Source: JARRQB01 sp965368585 (lineage in GTDB: Bacteria > Pseudomonadota > Gammaproteobacteria > Chromatiales > Chromatiaceae). From it: a stretch of 23,997 bases of DNA. Position numbers and translations under genes: made by a program. Below the pieces are notes generated by a model. It did not search any database, was not told the origin of the DNA, and saw nothing but the letters and a program-made list of their open reading frames with translations. The DNA lies in assembly GCA_965368585.1 (NCBI GenBank), contig CBDUNM010000069.1, positions 1 to 23,997 on the forward strand, given 5' to 3'. The first letter of the stretch is position 1; every line of letters starts with the position of its first letter. Shown piece after piece: positions 7,494 to 16,259 of the stretch.

Positions 7494-8264
7494 TCAGCGC
7501 AGAATGCTGCGGCCTTCGACGTGCAGAAACTCAGCCATCAGACCGAGTTCCGGACAATCGGCTGCCGCTGCTTCGATGAGCTTTAACGCGTCGTGCAACT
7601 TCAGGCCCCGCATGTAGATCTGCTTGTAGGCAAGCTTGATCGAGCGTATTGCCTGGTCCGAAAAACCGCGCCGCTGTAAGCCGGTCGTGTTGATACCGTG
7701 CGGTCGCGCCGGGTGGCCGCTGATCAGCAGGTAGGGCGGCACATCCTTGCTGACCGCGCTGCCCATGCCTGTGAAACAATGTGCACCGATGCGGCAGAAC
7801 TGGTGCACGGTGGTAAAACCACCCAGAATGGCCCAGTCGTGGATTTTGACATGGCCACCGAGCGATGCCCCGTTTGCAAGTACGGTGTGATTACCGATCT
7901 GACAATCATGCGCAACATGCGTGTAAGCCATCAGCAGATTGTCGTCGCCGATGCGGGTCACCGCGCGATCCTGTACCGTCCCCCGGTGGACCGTCACGAA
8001 TTCCCGAATCTGATTGCGGTCCCCGATTTCCAGACGGGTCCTTTCTCCAGCATATTTCATATCCTGCGGGTCCTCCCCGACAGAAGCAAACTGAAATATT
8101 CTGTTGTCCCTACCAATCGCTGCCGGCCCCTTGACCACCGCGTGCGCACCTATTCGGGTGCCGCCCGCGACCTTCACATCGGCGCCAATAATGGCGAACG
8201 GCTCTACGAAGACCCCTTCATCTAGTTCTGCGCTCGGATCGATAACCGCACGCGGGTCGATCAC
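7494..8264 (-). CDS. lpxA: UDP-N-acetylglucosamine acyltransferase
   Basis: LpxA carries out the first step of lipid A synthesis, moving a 3-hydroxyacyl chain from acyl carrier protein to the 3-OH of UDP-GlcNAc. The 256-residue protein (E. coli 262) is a left-handed beta-helix of hexapeptide repeats for roughly the first 190 residues, followed by a helical C-terminus containing RRGFSDQAIRSIKLAYK. The catalytic histidine is His119 in THVAHDC, with His116 beside it. IGDRNQIRE and HRGTVQ match the family core. The start chosen is GTG at 8262-8264, because the family begins (M)IDPRAVIDPSA exactly there. It lies one base after the fabZ TAG. An upstream open extension inside fabZ is not conserved. 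There is no strong ribosome binding site, so re-initiation from fabZ is likely. Confidence 0.94.
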   Translation of the reverse strand: MIDPRAVIDPSAELDEGVFVEPFAIIGADVKVAGGTRIGAHAVVKGPAAIGRDNRIFQFASVGEDPQDMKYAGERTRLEIGDRNQIREFVTVHRGTVQDRAVTRIGDDNLLMAYTHVAHDCQIGNHTVLANGASLGGHVKIHDWAILGGFTTVHQFCRIGAHCFTGMGSAVSKDVPPYLLISGHPARPHGINTTGLQRRGFSDQAIRSIKLAYKQIYMRGLKLHDALKLIEAAAADCPELGLMAEFLHVEGRSILR

Positions 8265-8265
8265 G

Positions 8266-8703
8266 CTACAAAGCTCGAGCCGTGCACATGACTTCGGCAC
8301 TCGCAACCGTTTTGCCGTCCACCGAAGCGACACATTCGAACACCCAGATGTCGCGCCGCTTCTTCACGATATTCACTTCCAGGCGCAGCTGATCACCCGG
8401 CACTACCGGCCGTTTAAAGCGCGCCTTGTCAACACCGACAAGATAATAGATGGCATCGTCATCCGTAGCGGCCGTTTGCATCGCCAGCAAACCGGTGGCT
8501 TGAGCCAGCGCTTCTATAATCAACACACCGGGCATAACCGGCTTGCCCGGAAAGTGCCCCATGAAATACGGCTCGTTATAGGTTACATTTTTTATCGCCA
8601 CCAATCGTTGGTCCGGCTCGCATTCGATGACTCGATCCACGAGTAAAAACGGATAACGATGCGGCAGCAATTCCATAACCTTGCTGATATCCATCGTAAT
8701 CAA
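8266..8703 (-). CDS. fabZ: 3-hydroxyacyl-[acyl-carrier-protein] dehydratase
   Basis: FabZ removes water from 3-hydroxyacyl-ACP in fatty acid elongation and competes with LpxA and LpxD for the same 3-hydroxyacyl-ACP pool, which explains its place in this cluster. It is a hot-dog fold enzyme. LLPHRYPFLLVDRV lies near the N-terminus, and GHFPGKPVMPGVLIIEALAQ carries catalytic His50 and Glu64. ARFKRPVVPGDQ follows near residue 95. There are two possible starts. A TTG at 8701-8703 has GGAGG seven bases upstream, an ideal spacing. An ATG three codons later (8692-8694) would put the GGAGG 16 bases away. I chose the TTG for that reason, giving 145 residues; the ATG version is 142. The stop is one base before lpxA. 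Confidence 0.94.
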   Translation of the reverse strand: MITMDISKVMELLPHRYPFLLVDRVIECEPDQRLVAIKNVTYNEPYFMGHFPGKPVMPGVLIIEALAQATGLLAMQTAATDDDAIYYLVGVDKARFKRPVVPGDQLRLEVNIVKKRRDIWVFECVASVDGKTVASAEVMCTARAL

Positions 8704-8760
8704 TATTAAGCCTCCTCAGCTCGCCACCTCGAGGATCTACCAAGGCAGAAAACAAGATGA

Positions 8761-9798
8761 TCAGTTCTTCTGTTGTTTTGTGACCGCTTCGAAGGCCGTT
8801 TCAATTGCCCGCAATCGACGCGCCATGTCGTCCAACTGCTTCAAGCGCGCGAAATTCTTCTTCCACTGGTCATGGGGCATCGCCGGAATGCTGCCCGTGT
8901 AGACCCCCGCCTCGCGTATGTTGCGGCTAATCATGCTCATGCCGGAGACATGCACGTTGTCGGCAAGCTCGACATGACCAACCACGCCGGCCGCACCCGC
9001 CAGCGTGCAACGTCGGCCGATCTTGGTCGAACCCGAGATGCCGGCGCACGCGGCTATCGCCGTGTCGGCGCCGATTTCCACATTATGCGCGACCTGAATC
9101 AGGTTATCGAGTTTCACCCCGTCAGCAATCACGGTATCTCGAATCGCACCGCGATCGATCGTCGTGTTCGCGCCGACGTCGACGTCGTCGCCCAGAATGG
9201 CCCGGCCCAGTTGCGGCACCCTGACCCAGGTACCTTGGTCATTGGCCATGCCGAATCCGTCGCTGCCGATCACAACACCGGGATGCAACACACAACGCTC
9301 GCCGATTCGCGTCCCATGGCACAAGGTCACGTTGGCAATCAACCGTGATCCCGCGCCGATCGCAACGTCGGCGCCGACCACACAATTCGGGCCTATATAC
9401 GCCCCCGCGCCGATCACGGCTCCCGACTGTACGGTCGCGTTTGCGCCGATAAACGCGGTCGGGTCGATAATGGCGCTAGCATCAACCGCGGCGGTTGGCG
9501 CGATGCCAGATTCGAACGGCAGTGTCGGGTGCAGATAGGCGGCGACCCGCGCATAGGCGAGATATGGGTTGTCCGAAACGAGTGCGTTCGTCGGACATGC
9601 AGCAACATTTTCGGCCCGCAAAATAACAGCCGTCGCCCTCGTCGTAGACAGATAGGTTCGATACCGGCTGTTCGCGTAGAAGCTTATTTTTCCCGGCGTG
9701 GCGTCCTGCAGGGTATCCACGCCGTCGAGTTTGGTCTCGCCGTCACCGTGAACTTCGCCAGCGCTGATCCGAGCCAGTTCTTTCAGGGTCGCAGTCAT
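8761..9798 (-). CDS. lpxD: UDP-3-O-(3-hydroxyacyl)glucosamine N-acyltransferase
   Basis: LpxD adds the second 3-hydroxyacyl chain, to the 2-amino group, in the third step of lipid A synthesis in the cytoplasm. The protein is 345 residues (E. coli 341). An N-terminal uridine-binding domain covers about 1-100 (VDTLQDATPGKISFYAN near 28-44). A hexapeptide-repeat beta-helix covers about 100-300. Catalytic His238 lies in NLIQVAHNVEIG. A C-terminal helical segment follows (KKNFARLKQLDDMARRLRAIE), with the usual ACP-contacting character. The start is the ATG at 9796-9798; an in-frame TTG two codons earlier is less likely. No strong ribosome binding site is visible. The gene lies 31 bp after skp and 57 bp before fabZ. 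Confidence 0.95.
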   Translation of the reverse strand: MTATLKELARISAGEVHGDGETKLDGVDTLQDATPGKISFYANSRYRTYLSTTRATAVILRAENVAACPTNALVSDNPYLAYARVAAYLHPTLPFESGIAPTAAVDASAIIDPTAFIGANATVQSGAVIGAGAYIGPNCVVGADVAIGAGSRLIANVTLCHGTRIGERCVLHPGVVIGSDGFGMANDQGTWVRVPQLGRAILGDDVDVGANTTIDRGAIRDTVIADGVKLDNLIQVAHNVEIGADTAIAACAGISGSTKIGRRCTLAGAAGVVGHVELADNVHVSGMSMISRNIREAGVYTGSIPAMPHDQWKKNFARLKQLDDMARRLRAIETAFEAVTKQQKN

Positions 9799-9829
9799 AC
9801 TCAAATACGACGGTCCGGCAACGCCGCCG

Positions 9830-10336
9830 TCAGCGGCTTAGTCGACCGAGTACGCTGTCGGTGATATTGATGCGATCGCTCGCCCAGATAACACCACTTT
9901 CCAATACCAGGTCTATGTTGTCTTTCTGCGCAACGTCGATGATCACTTCGGCAATCACCTTGCGCAGTTTTCCGAGTTCTTCGTTCTGACGCAACGCCAG
10001 GTCTTCCTGGAAAGCGGTTTCTTCGCTCTTGAGTTTTCTGCGCCTGGCGATAATGTCGCGTTCCAGTTTCTTCAGTTCGGATTCGCTCATGATCGAGCCG
10101 TCGCGTGCCAGGTTTTCCTCCAGCTTCTTGAGTTGTTTTTGCTGCGCGACCAATTCATTGTCACGCCGAGAAAATTCCGATTTGAGCTTTTGCCGAACCT
10201 GCTGAACCTGCGGCGCATCTTTCAGAAGTCTCGCTACTTCCACGAATGCGATGCGGGTCTCCGCACTGACCAGGCTTGAAGCCAGTAGAGCAAGCAGAGC
10301 TAACGGGATAGATTTCAACAGGTTCAGCCTATGCAT
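9830..10336 (-). CDS. skp: Periplasmic OmpH/Skp-family chaperone
   Basis: Skp traps unfolded outer-membrane proteins as they leave the Sec channel and hands them to the BAM complex. The protein is 168 residues (E. coli 161). It starts with a signal peptide, residues 1-24 (LLKSIPLALLALLASSLVSA), with cleavage after VSA. Mature TRIAFVEVARLLKDAPQ follows, then a charged helical coiled-coil arm around residues 60-125, rich in Lys, Glu and Arg, and a C-terminal strand with NIDLVLESGVIWAS. The ATG at 10334-10336 has GAGG eight bases upstream, lying across the bamA stop codon; a longer upstream frame inside bamA would bury the signal peptide and is rejected. The bamA-skp-lpxD order is conserved and makes biological sense. 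Confidence 0.93.
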   Translation of the reverse strand: MHRLNLLKSIPLALLALLASSLVSAETRIAFVEVARLLKDAPQVQQVRQKLKSEFSRRDNELVAQQKQLKKLEENLARDGSIMSESELKKLERDIIARRRKLKSEETAFQEDLALRQNEELGKLRKVIAEVIIDVAQKDNIDLVLESGVIWASDRINITDSVLGRLSR

Positions 10337-10346
10337 ATTCGCATCC

Positions 10347-12647
10347 TCAGAAAGTCGTTCCGAAGTTGAATTGGAATTCCTCCGATTCATCCGTAGAACT
10401 CTTGTTAAGCGGGACACCGTAGCTAACGGTCAGGGCACCAAGCGGCGAGAGCCAGGAAGCACCGATCCCCGCGGAATAACGTAGATCACCAAAATCGAAA
10501 TCGTTCGCCGTGGTATCGAAGACGTTTCCGACATCGCCGAACAGCACCAGGCGGACCGATTCAACTTTATCGTCCCAGGGCGGCGGAAAAAGCAACTCGG
10601 CGTTCCCAACGACCTTGAGGTTGCCGCCCAAGGGGTCGGGGTCGACACTCGTATCCCTCGGACCTAGCGAAAACGATTTGTACCCGCGTACGCTTTGGGG
10701 GCCACCCGCAAAGAAATTCTCGAACAAAGGCAACTTTTTCGTGCCGCTGTAGGCGTCCCCGTAACCGACTTCGCCGTTGGCGGAAAAGACGAGGTTACCT
10801 GCGAGCGGCCAATATCGTCGATGCCGGTATTCGACCTTGAAGTAGTTCAAATCGCTGCCCGGGACCGCTGCCTCGGCGCTGAACGACTGCAGACCGCCTT
10901 TAGCGGGAAAAATGGCCGAGTCACGTGAATCGTGATTCCACGAGGCGTTGACTTCGAAATTGAGAAAGCGATCGCCTTCGTCGGCGATGAACTGTTCGAC
11001 TTCCGGCGAGGGAGCCGATCCCTTTTTCAAATCGATATGCCTGACTCCGAATCCGAAATTGAAACGATTGAATTCACTGAGCGGGAGACCGAAGTTCATC
11101 GACGCATTGCCGACGTCGATCTTGTAGTCCGAGGTGTCCAGTTCGTCGAAATCCGTCGACTGATAGCTGAGATTGAAACCACGGCTGATTCCGTCGACGG
11201 TATAGTAGGGATTGAAGTAGGAAAGCTGGTAACGCGTGCTGGACGTGCTGTTGTTGAACGCCAGCGTCACGCGCTTGCCGGTACCCAGAAAGTTCGACTC
11301 GGTGATACTGGTATTGAGTACGATACCCGAAGACTGCGAAAAGCCGATGCCCGCCAGAAACGCCCCGGAGGGCTTTTCCTTAACGGTCAATTCTATATCC
11401 ACCTGGTCGGTCGAGCCCGGCACGGCCGGGGTTTCAATACTCACATCTTCGAAAAAACCGGTCCGTTGCACACGCTCTCGGGACAACTTCAACGCCTCGC
11501 CCGAAAACCATGCCGACTCCATTTGTCGCAGTTCCCGTCGTACGACGCGGTCACGGGTCTTGGCGTTGCCCGCCACGCTGATTCGCCTCACATAGACGCG
11601 GTTTCCAGGATCGACGAAGAAGGTGATTCCCACCGACTTATTGTCCGCGTCAATTTCGGGAATACTGTTGACATTGGCAAACGCATAGCCCTGTTCGGAC
11701 AGCGCCTTTGAGATTCTCTCCGTGCTTTCCACGATCTTTTTTCGGGAAAACGGTTCGCCGCGGCGCAGATGGATCAGGGGGAAATAGGTTTCGGCATCCT
11801 GTACGAGTTCGCCCGCCAGCTTGACGTCACTGACGGTATGCAACTCGCCTTCGCTGAGATTGACCGTGACGTAGATATCTTTCTTATCGGGCGTAATCGC
11901 CACCTGGGTCGAATCGATTCGAAAATCCACATATCCCCGATCCAGGTAATAGGAGCGCAAGGTTTCCAAATCGCCGGCCAGTTTCTGACGTGAGTACTGG
12001 TCTTCCTTGGTCCAGAATGCAAACCACCCGCCGGTGCTCAGCTGGAACTCGTCGAGCAGGTCATCGTCGTCGAAAACCGCGTTACCCACCAGATTGATTT
12101 GTTTGATGCGGGCGGTTTCGCCCTCGACGATGGCAATATCGATCGCCACGCGATTGCGTTCCAACGGGGTGACGGTCGATTCCAGTTGCACGCCGTATTT
12201 GCCTTGGTTGAAAAACTGCCGCCGCAGCTCCTGCTCGATACCATCCAGTACCGAACGGTTGAAGGTTCGCCCCGTTGCCAGCCCGATATCCTTCAGGCCG
12301 TTCAGCAGGGCGTCGGTTTCGATCGACTTGTTACCCGTTATGTTGATTTCGGATATCGCCGGTCGCTCGATGACCAAAACCACCAGAACGTCGCCGTCGC
12401 GCTCCAGGCGGACATCCTTGAAAAAGCCCGTCTTGTACAGCGCTCGAATGATCTGCGGCGTATTCGATGGATCGACCCGCCCACCGGGTTGCACGGGCAG
12501 TTGGTTGAATACTGTTCCCGCTGAGATGCGCTGCAGGCCTTCCACTCTCATATCAGCGGCCGTAAACGGCTCCACCGCCCCGCTCGATGGCGCCAGTGTC
12601 ATCAACGCGCCCAGCACTGGGGCAATCCTGAGAAAACCGTTTAGCAT
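10347..12647 (-). CDS. bamA: Outer membrane protein assembly factor BamA
   Basis: BamA is the central channel of the complex that folds beta-barrel proteins into the outer membrane. The protein is 766 residues. It has a signal peptide (about 1-24), five POTRA domains over roughly 25-425 (first one FTAADMRVEGLQRISAGTVF), and a 16-strand barrel to the end. The conserved lid motif VRGY is at 653-656 within GGPQSVRGYKSF, and the last residue is Phe, as expected for the C-terminal beta-signal. The ATG at 12645-12647 puts the signal peptide at the N-terminus; an in-frame TTG three codons earlier is less likely, and no strong ribosome binding site supports either. The 10 bp gap to skp and the 236 bp gap to rseP upstream suggest bamA begins a sub-operon with its own promoter. 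Confidence 0.96.
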   Translation of the reverse strand: MLNGFLRIAPVLGALMTLAPSSGAVEPFTAADMRVEGLQRISAGTVFNQLPVQPGGRVDPSNTPQIIRALYKTGFFKDVRLERDGDVLVVLVIERPAISEINITGNKSIETDALLNGLKDIGLATGRTFNRSVLDGIEQELRRQFFNQGKYGVQLESTVTPLERNRVAIDIAIVEGETARIKQINLVGNAVFDDDDLLDEFQLSTGGWFAFWTKEDQYSRQKLAGDLETLRSYYLDRGYVDFRIDSTQVAITPDKKDIYVTVNLSEGELHTVSDVKLAGELVQDAETYFPLIHLRRGEPFSRKKIVESTERISKALSEQGYAFANVNSIPEIDADNKSVGITFFVDPGNRVYVRRISVAGNAKTRDRVVRRELRQMESAWFSGEALKLSRERVQRTGFFEDVSIETPAVPGSTDQVDIELTVKEKPSGAFLAGIGFSQSSGIVLNTSITESNFLGTGKRVTLAFNNSTSSTRYQLSYFNPYYTVDGISRGFNLSYQSTDFDELDTSDYKIDVGNASMNFGLPLSEFNRFNFGFGVRHIDLKKGSAPSPEVEQFIADEGDRFLNFEVNASWNHDSRDSAIFPAKGGLQSFSAEAAVPGSDLNYFKVEYRHRRYWPLAGNLVFSANGEVGYGDAYSGTKKLPLFENFFAGGPQSVRGYKSFSLGPRDTSVDPDPLGGNLKVVGNAELLFPPPWDDKVESVRLVLFGDVGNVFDTTANDFDFGDLRYSAGIGASWLSPLGALTVSYGVPLNKSSTDESEEFQFNFGTTF

Positions 12648-12883
12648 AGAATCCAAATATCTGTTTTTGTTGGGAAACGGGACCGGAAACGCACCGGCTC
12701 CTCCGGGAGGGCTAAGTATAAGTGATGAACAGGAACAAAGGTAAGTACGAAAACGCGGGTCGACCCAATGCGTTAATGCCGGTCAATACGTGACCCGGAT
12801 GTTTCAAGCGCGCGCGATACAGGGCTACGTGCGCGCGATGAGGCTTAACGACGAGGCGTAATACGCGAGAGTTGGTTGCGCGC
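12648..12883 (-). promoter_or_regulatory. rseP-bamA intergenic region with candidate bamA promoter and repeated GCGCGCGAT
   Basis: This is the largest gap between neighbouring genes of the rpsB-to-rnhB cluster. On the minus strand TATACT (12715-12720) is a strong -10 match (5/6), with TTACCT (12739-12744) 18 bases upstream as a weak -35. It would start transcription about 60 bases before the bamA ATG. Further upstream GCGCGCGAT occurs twice in the same orientation (12810-12818 and 12831-12839), 21 bp apart, and the GCGCGC parts can also pair as a hairpin. I see no clear sigma-E promoter (GAACTT-TCTGA type) on the minus strand. Confidence 0.35.
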
Positions 12884-14254
12884 TTATCCCAGGTAGCGTG
12901 AGATATCTACGTAAAAGGCCAAACCCATCAGGCTGAGTAAGATTGCGAGCCCGATGCGCTGGCCGTTCATCATGAACTGTTCGGAAAGTGGACCGCCCTT
13001 GATGGCCTCGAGGACGTAAAACATCAAATGCCCGCCGTCCAGCACGGGGATGGGCAGGAGATTGAGCACGCCCAGACTGATGCTGACGATCGCCAGAAAC
13101 TTCACAAACTGCACCCAGCCCACGCTGGCGGTGCGCCCGGCGGTGTCGGCAATGGTGATTGGGCCGCTCAGGTTTCTCACCGATGCCCTGCCCGTCAGAA
13201 TTCGTCCGATCACTTTCAATGTCAGCGCCGAAAACTCGTAAGTTTTATCGATCGCAACCGGCAATGCGGCGACAGGCCCCAGTTGGTACACGACCCGGTA
13301 GGCGTCGTACACACCTTCCGGGGGATCGTTGACCGCACCGATTCTGCCGACCGTCTGACCGTCGTCGAGCACGACCGCCGCCGGTATCAGGTCTATGGCC
13401 ACCCTGGTTCCGTCGCGCTCGACGGTTACCTTGAGCAGGGTTTCGGGACGTTTTTTGACAAATCGTACCCACGAACCCCAGTCCTCGATTGCCTCTCCGT
13501 TGGCCTCGACGACCCGATCGCCCGCGCGCAAACCGGCCGCTTCAGCCGGTTCGCCCGCGATCACTTCACCGATCACTGGGGGGATCCGGGGGCGGTCGGG
13601 CGTGATACCCAATTCAGCCAACAGGTCCTCGTGCTCAGCCAGGTCGCCGATCGACCCCGGCGGGAACTGGCGTGCGCCCTCGCTGCCGTCAGCCTGCTGC
13701 ACGCCGAAGGTGACAACGTCGTCACTGACCGATGACGCAGCCAGCCGATACAGTACCGCCGACCAGGTCGGAGTTGCGTTGCCGTTCACGGCGACGATCT
13801 CGTCGCCGGGTCGCATACCCGCCAGGGATGCCGGTGAGCCGGGCGCGATTTCGCTGACCAGGGGACGCATGCCGACCTCGCCGGCCACCAAGACCAGCCA
13901 GAAGGCGGCTACGGCAAAGATAAAATTGAAGGCCGGACCGGCTACCACGACCGCAGAACGCACCGCCAGCGACTGACGGTTGAACGCGCGATGGCGCTCG
14001 GCCGGCGGCACGTCGCCCTCGTTCTCGTCGAGCATTTTCACGTACCCGCCGAGCGGAATCGCCGCGATCACGTATTCGGTACTGTCGGTCTTGCCGCGCC
14101 AGCTGAACAGCGGTCGCCCGAAGCCCACGGAAAAACGCAGCACCTTGACGCCAAGCCGCCGCGCCACCCAGAAATGGCCAAACTCGTGTATCGCCACCAG
14201 AATGCCCACGGCGACGATGAAGGCCGCTATTTTGAATAAAATCGATTCCATCAT
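12884..14254 (-). CDS. rseP: RIP metalloprotease RseP (site-2 protease)
   Basis: RseP is an inner-membrane zinc protease. In E. coli it makes the second cut in anti-sigma factor RseA during the envelope stress response and clears signal peptide remnants. The protein is 456 residues (E. coli 450). The zinc motif HEFGH is at 23-27 in the first membrane helix, and the third ligand is Asp406 in LLPIPVLDGGH. Two PDZ domains lie between them, at about 115-210 and 215-300 (PGSPASLAGMRPGDEIVAVNG and AGEPAEAAGLRAGDRVVEANG). The last helices span about 395-450. The start is one of two adjacent ATG codons (14252-14254 or 14249-14251), two bases after the dxr stop, so coupling to dxr is likely. Placement directly before bamA fits its envelope role. 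Confidence 0.95.
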   Translation of the reverse strand: MMESILFKIAAFIVAVGILVAIHEFGHFWVARRLGVKVLRFSVGFGRPLFSWRGKTDSTEYVIAAIPLGGYVKMLDENEGDVPPAERHRAFNRQSLAVRSAVVVAGPAFNFIFAVAAFWLVLVAGEVGMRPLVSEIAPGSPASLAGMRPGDEIVAVNGNATPTWSAVLYRLAASSVSDDVVTFGVQQADGSEGARQFPPGSIGDLAEHEDLLAELGITPDRPRIPPVIGEVIAGEPAEAAGLRAGDRVVEANGEAIEDWGSWVRFVKKRPETLLKVTVERDGTRVAIDLIPAAVVLDDGQTVGRIGAVNDPPEGVYDAYRVVYQLGPVAALPVAIDKTYEFSALTLKVIGRILTGRASVRNLSGPITIADTAGRTASVGWVQFVKFLAIVSISLGVLNLLPIPVLDGGHLMFYVLEAIKGGPLSEQFMMNGQRIGLAILLSLMGLAFYVDISRYLG

Positions 14255-14256
14255 TA

Positions 14257-15438
14257 TCAAATGACCGCTTGCAACACCATTCGTTCCGCCGTTCTCCTGG
14301 CGTCCGCATCAGCCGCCATCAAGGTTTCCAGATCCCGAGCCGTTTCGATTGGCAGTTTCTGACATACCGCGTCGATCAGCCCCGCGATGCCATTGAAGGA
14401 CAACCGCCTTGCGAGGAAGGCGGCCACAGCGACTTCATTCGCGGCATTCAATACCGCGGGCGCGGTGCCGCCTGCGGCGACCGCGTCAAAGGCCAATTTT
14501 AGACAAGGAAAACGTTCGTAGTCAGGTGCTTCGAAATCCAGCCGCCCGATCGAGATCAGATCCAGGCTGTTCACCCCGGACGCCGCGCGGTCGGGCCAGG
14601 CCAGGGCATGCGCGATGGGTGTGCGCATATCGGGATTGCCGAGCTGCGCCAACACCGAGCCGTCCACGTATTCGACCATCGAGTGGATCACGCTTTGCGC
14701 GTGAACCACGACCTGAATGCGCTCCGGTGGCGCATCGAACAGCCAGTGGGCCTCGATCACTTCCAGCCCTTTGTTCATCATGGTGGCCGAATCGACGGAG
14801 ATCTTCCGCCCCATGTCCCAATTCGGATGGGCACAAGCCTGCTCAGGTGTCACTTGCGCCAGCGACTCGGGCGGCCAGTTGCGAAATGGTCCGCCGGATG
14901 CAGTGAGCATGATGCGCCGAACGCCGATTTTGTCCAGACCCGCCGAGAAATCCGGCGGCATGCTTTGGAACACGGCGTTGTGCTCGCTGTCGATCGGCAG
15001 GATGGTCGCTCCCGAGGCTTTCACGGCGTCCATAAAGATACGCCCGGAAACCACCAGCGCCTCCTTGTTCGCCAGCAACACGCGTTTGCCCGATTGCACG
15101 GCGGCGAGCGTCGGCACCAAACCTGCGGCACCGACGATCGCGGCCATCACGTAGTCGGCGTTGGCCAGGCTGGCCGCTTCGACCAATCCTTCCGGGCCCG
15201 ACAGTATCCGCACCCCGGGAAGGTCGGCGCGCAACCGTCTCGCCAGCTCCGCCGCCGCGTTCGCATCAGCCATCGCCGCCACCTCCGGACGCGTGGCGCA
15301 ACACTGACGGTAAAGCGCGTCGACATTTCGATCGGCGGTCAAGGCGACCACTCTGTAACGCTCCGGGTGGCGTCCCAGCACGTCCAGCGTGCTGACGCCT
15401 ATCGAGCCGGTGGAGCCGAGCACTGCGACACCTATCAC
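14257..15438 (-). CDS. dxr: 1-deoxy-D-xylulose 5-phosphate reductoisomerase
   Basis: Dxr converts deoxyxylulose phosphate to 2-C-methylerythritol 4-phosphate using NADPH, the committed step of the non-mevalonate isoprenoid pathway; it is the target of fosmidomycin. The protein is 393 residues (E. coli 398). VLGSTGSIG at 6-14 is the NADPH-binding loop. Metal ligands sit in DSEHNAVFQ (Asp150, Glu152) and MMNKGLE (Glu226). LLANKEALVV and HPNWDMGRKISVDSATM are also typical. The start is GTG at 15436-15438. It places the conserved N-terminus correctly and overlaps the cdsA stop by four bases (GTGA), a classic coupled junction. A longer in-frame extension into cdsA is not conserved. Confidence 0.95.
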   Translation of the reverse strand: MIGVAVLGSTGSIGVSTLDVLGRHPERYRVVALTADRNVDALYRQCCATRPEVAAMADANAAAELARRLRADLPGVRILSGPEGLVEAASLANADYVMAAIVGAAGLVPTLAAVQSGKRVLLANKEALVVSGRIFMDAVKASGATILPIDSEHNAVFQSMPPDFSAGLDKIGVRRIMLTASGGPFRNWPPESLAQVTPEQACAHPNWDMGRKISVDSATMMNKGLEVIEAHWLFDAPPERIQVVVHAQSVIHSMVEYVDGSVLAQLGNPDMRTPIAHALAWPDRAASGVNSLDLISIGRLDFEAPDYERFPCLKLAFDAVAAGGTAPAVLNAANEVAVAAFLARRLSFNGIAGLIDAVCQKLPIETARDLETLMAADADARRTAERMVLQAVI

Positions 15439-16259
15439 AGCGAACCCTTGAGCAACCACACGCCGCCGGCGAAAACCGGACTCGCGGCGATCAGGCTGTC
15501 GATGCGATCCAGGATTCCGCCGTGACCCGGAAGCAACTGCCCGCTGTCTTTCACCCCGCGACGGCGTTTGTGCACGCTTTCCCAAAGGTCACCGGCGATC
15601 GATACGATCGTCGTTACCCCGCACAACGCAAATGCGGTGGGAAAACCGACGTTCTCAATCAAGCCAAGTGCTGCAAACAGCCCGGCGCATGCGGCGGCCG
15701 CCGCCAGGGCGCCGTACATCCCTTCACGCGTCTTGCCGGGACTGATGGCGGGCGCGAGTTTGTGTTTGCCCCAACGCTTGCCGGCAAAATACGCGCCAGT
15801 ATCCGCCGACCAGATCAGCACCAACAAGAACATCACCAATTCCGGTCCGGTTTCTTCCATGCGGTGCAGCCGGACCAACGACAACCATGTCACGAACAGC
15901 ACGAACGCGCCCGTCAGCAGCACCATCGGTCGTGTTCTCGGCTCGAGTGCAACGTCCGGACGACCCCAAAACACGACACCGGTCATGCCCAGCCACCCGA
16001 GCGCGGTGATGACGATCACGCCAATGATCATTGGGTTTTCGAGAACCCGATACGCGATCAGCAGGAGCAGCAATGTCGCCAGCAGGCAACCCCACAGCCA
16101 CCAATCGCGCCCGATACGGCCCAGCCGCGCATACTCCAGCACCCCTAGCGCGACAATCAGTCCAACGACCACGGAAACTGCCCAGGACGGCAGGTACAGC
16201 ACCGCTGCAACGACCAGCGGCACCAGCACCAAGGCGGTGAGTATGCGTTGTTTGAGCAT
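15435..16259 (-). CDS. cdsA: Phosphatidate cytidylyltransferase
   Basis: CdsA makes CDP-diacylglycerol from phosphatidic acid and CTP, the branch point for all phospholipids, in the inner membrane. The protein is 274 residues, with about eight hydrophobic segments starting at LTALVLVPLVVAAVLYL. The family signature near the C-terminus is intact: SVHKRRRGVKDSGQLLPGHG followed by GILDRIDS (about residues 228-256). IWSADTGAYFAGKRWG and SPGKTREGMYG also match. The ATG at 16257-16259 overlaps the uppS stop as TAATG, and its own stop overlaps the dxr start, so uppS-cdsA-dxr form a tightly coupled chain. Confidence 0.95.
   Translation of the reverse strand: MLKQRILTALVLVPLVVAAVLYLPSWAVSVVVGLIVALGVLEYARLGRIGRDWWLWGCLLATLLLLLIAYRVLENPMIIGVIVITALGWLGMTGVVFWGRPDVALEPRTRPMVLLTGAFVLFVTWLSLVRLHRMEETGPELVMFLLVLIWSADTGAYFAGKRWGKHKLAPAISPGKTREGMYGALAAAAACAGLFAALGLIENVGFPTAFALCGVTTIVSIAGDLWESVHKRRRGVKDSGQLLPGHGGILDRIDSLIAASPVFAGGVWLLKGSL

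Noticed and set aside
10337..10417. Longer N-terminus for skp starting inside bamA
   Set aside because: It would bury the signal peptide and ignore the well-spaced GAGG before the ATG at 10336.
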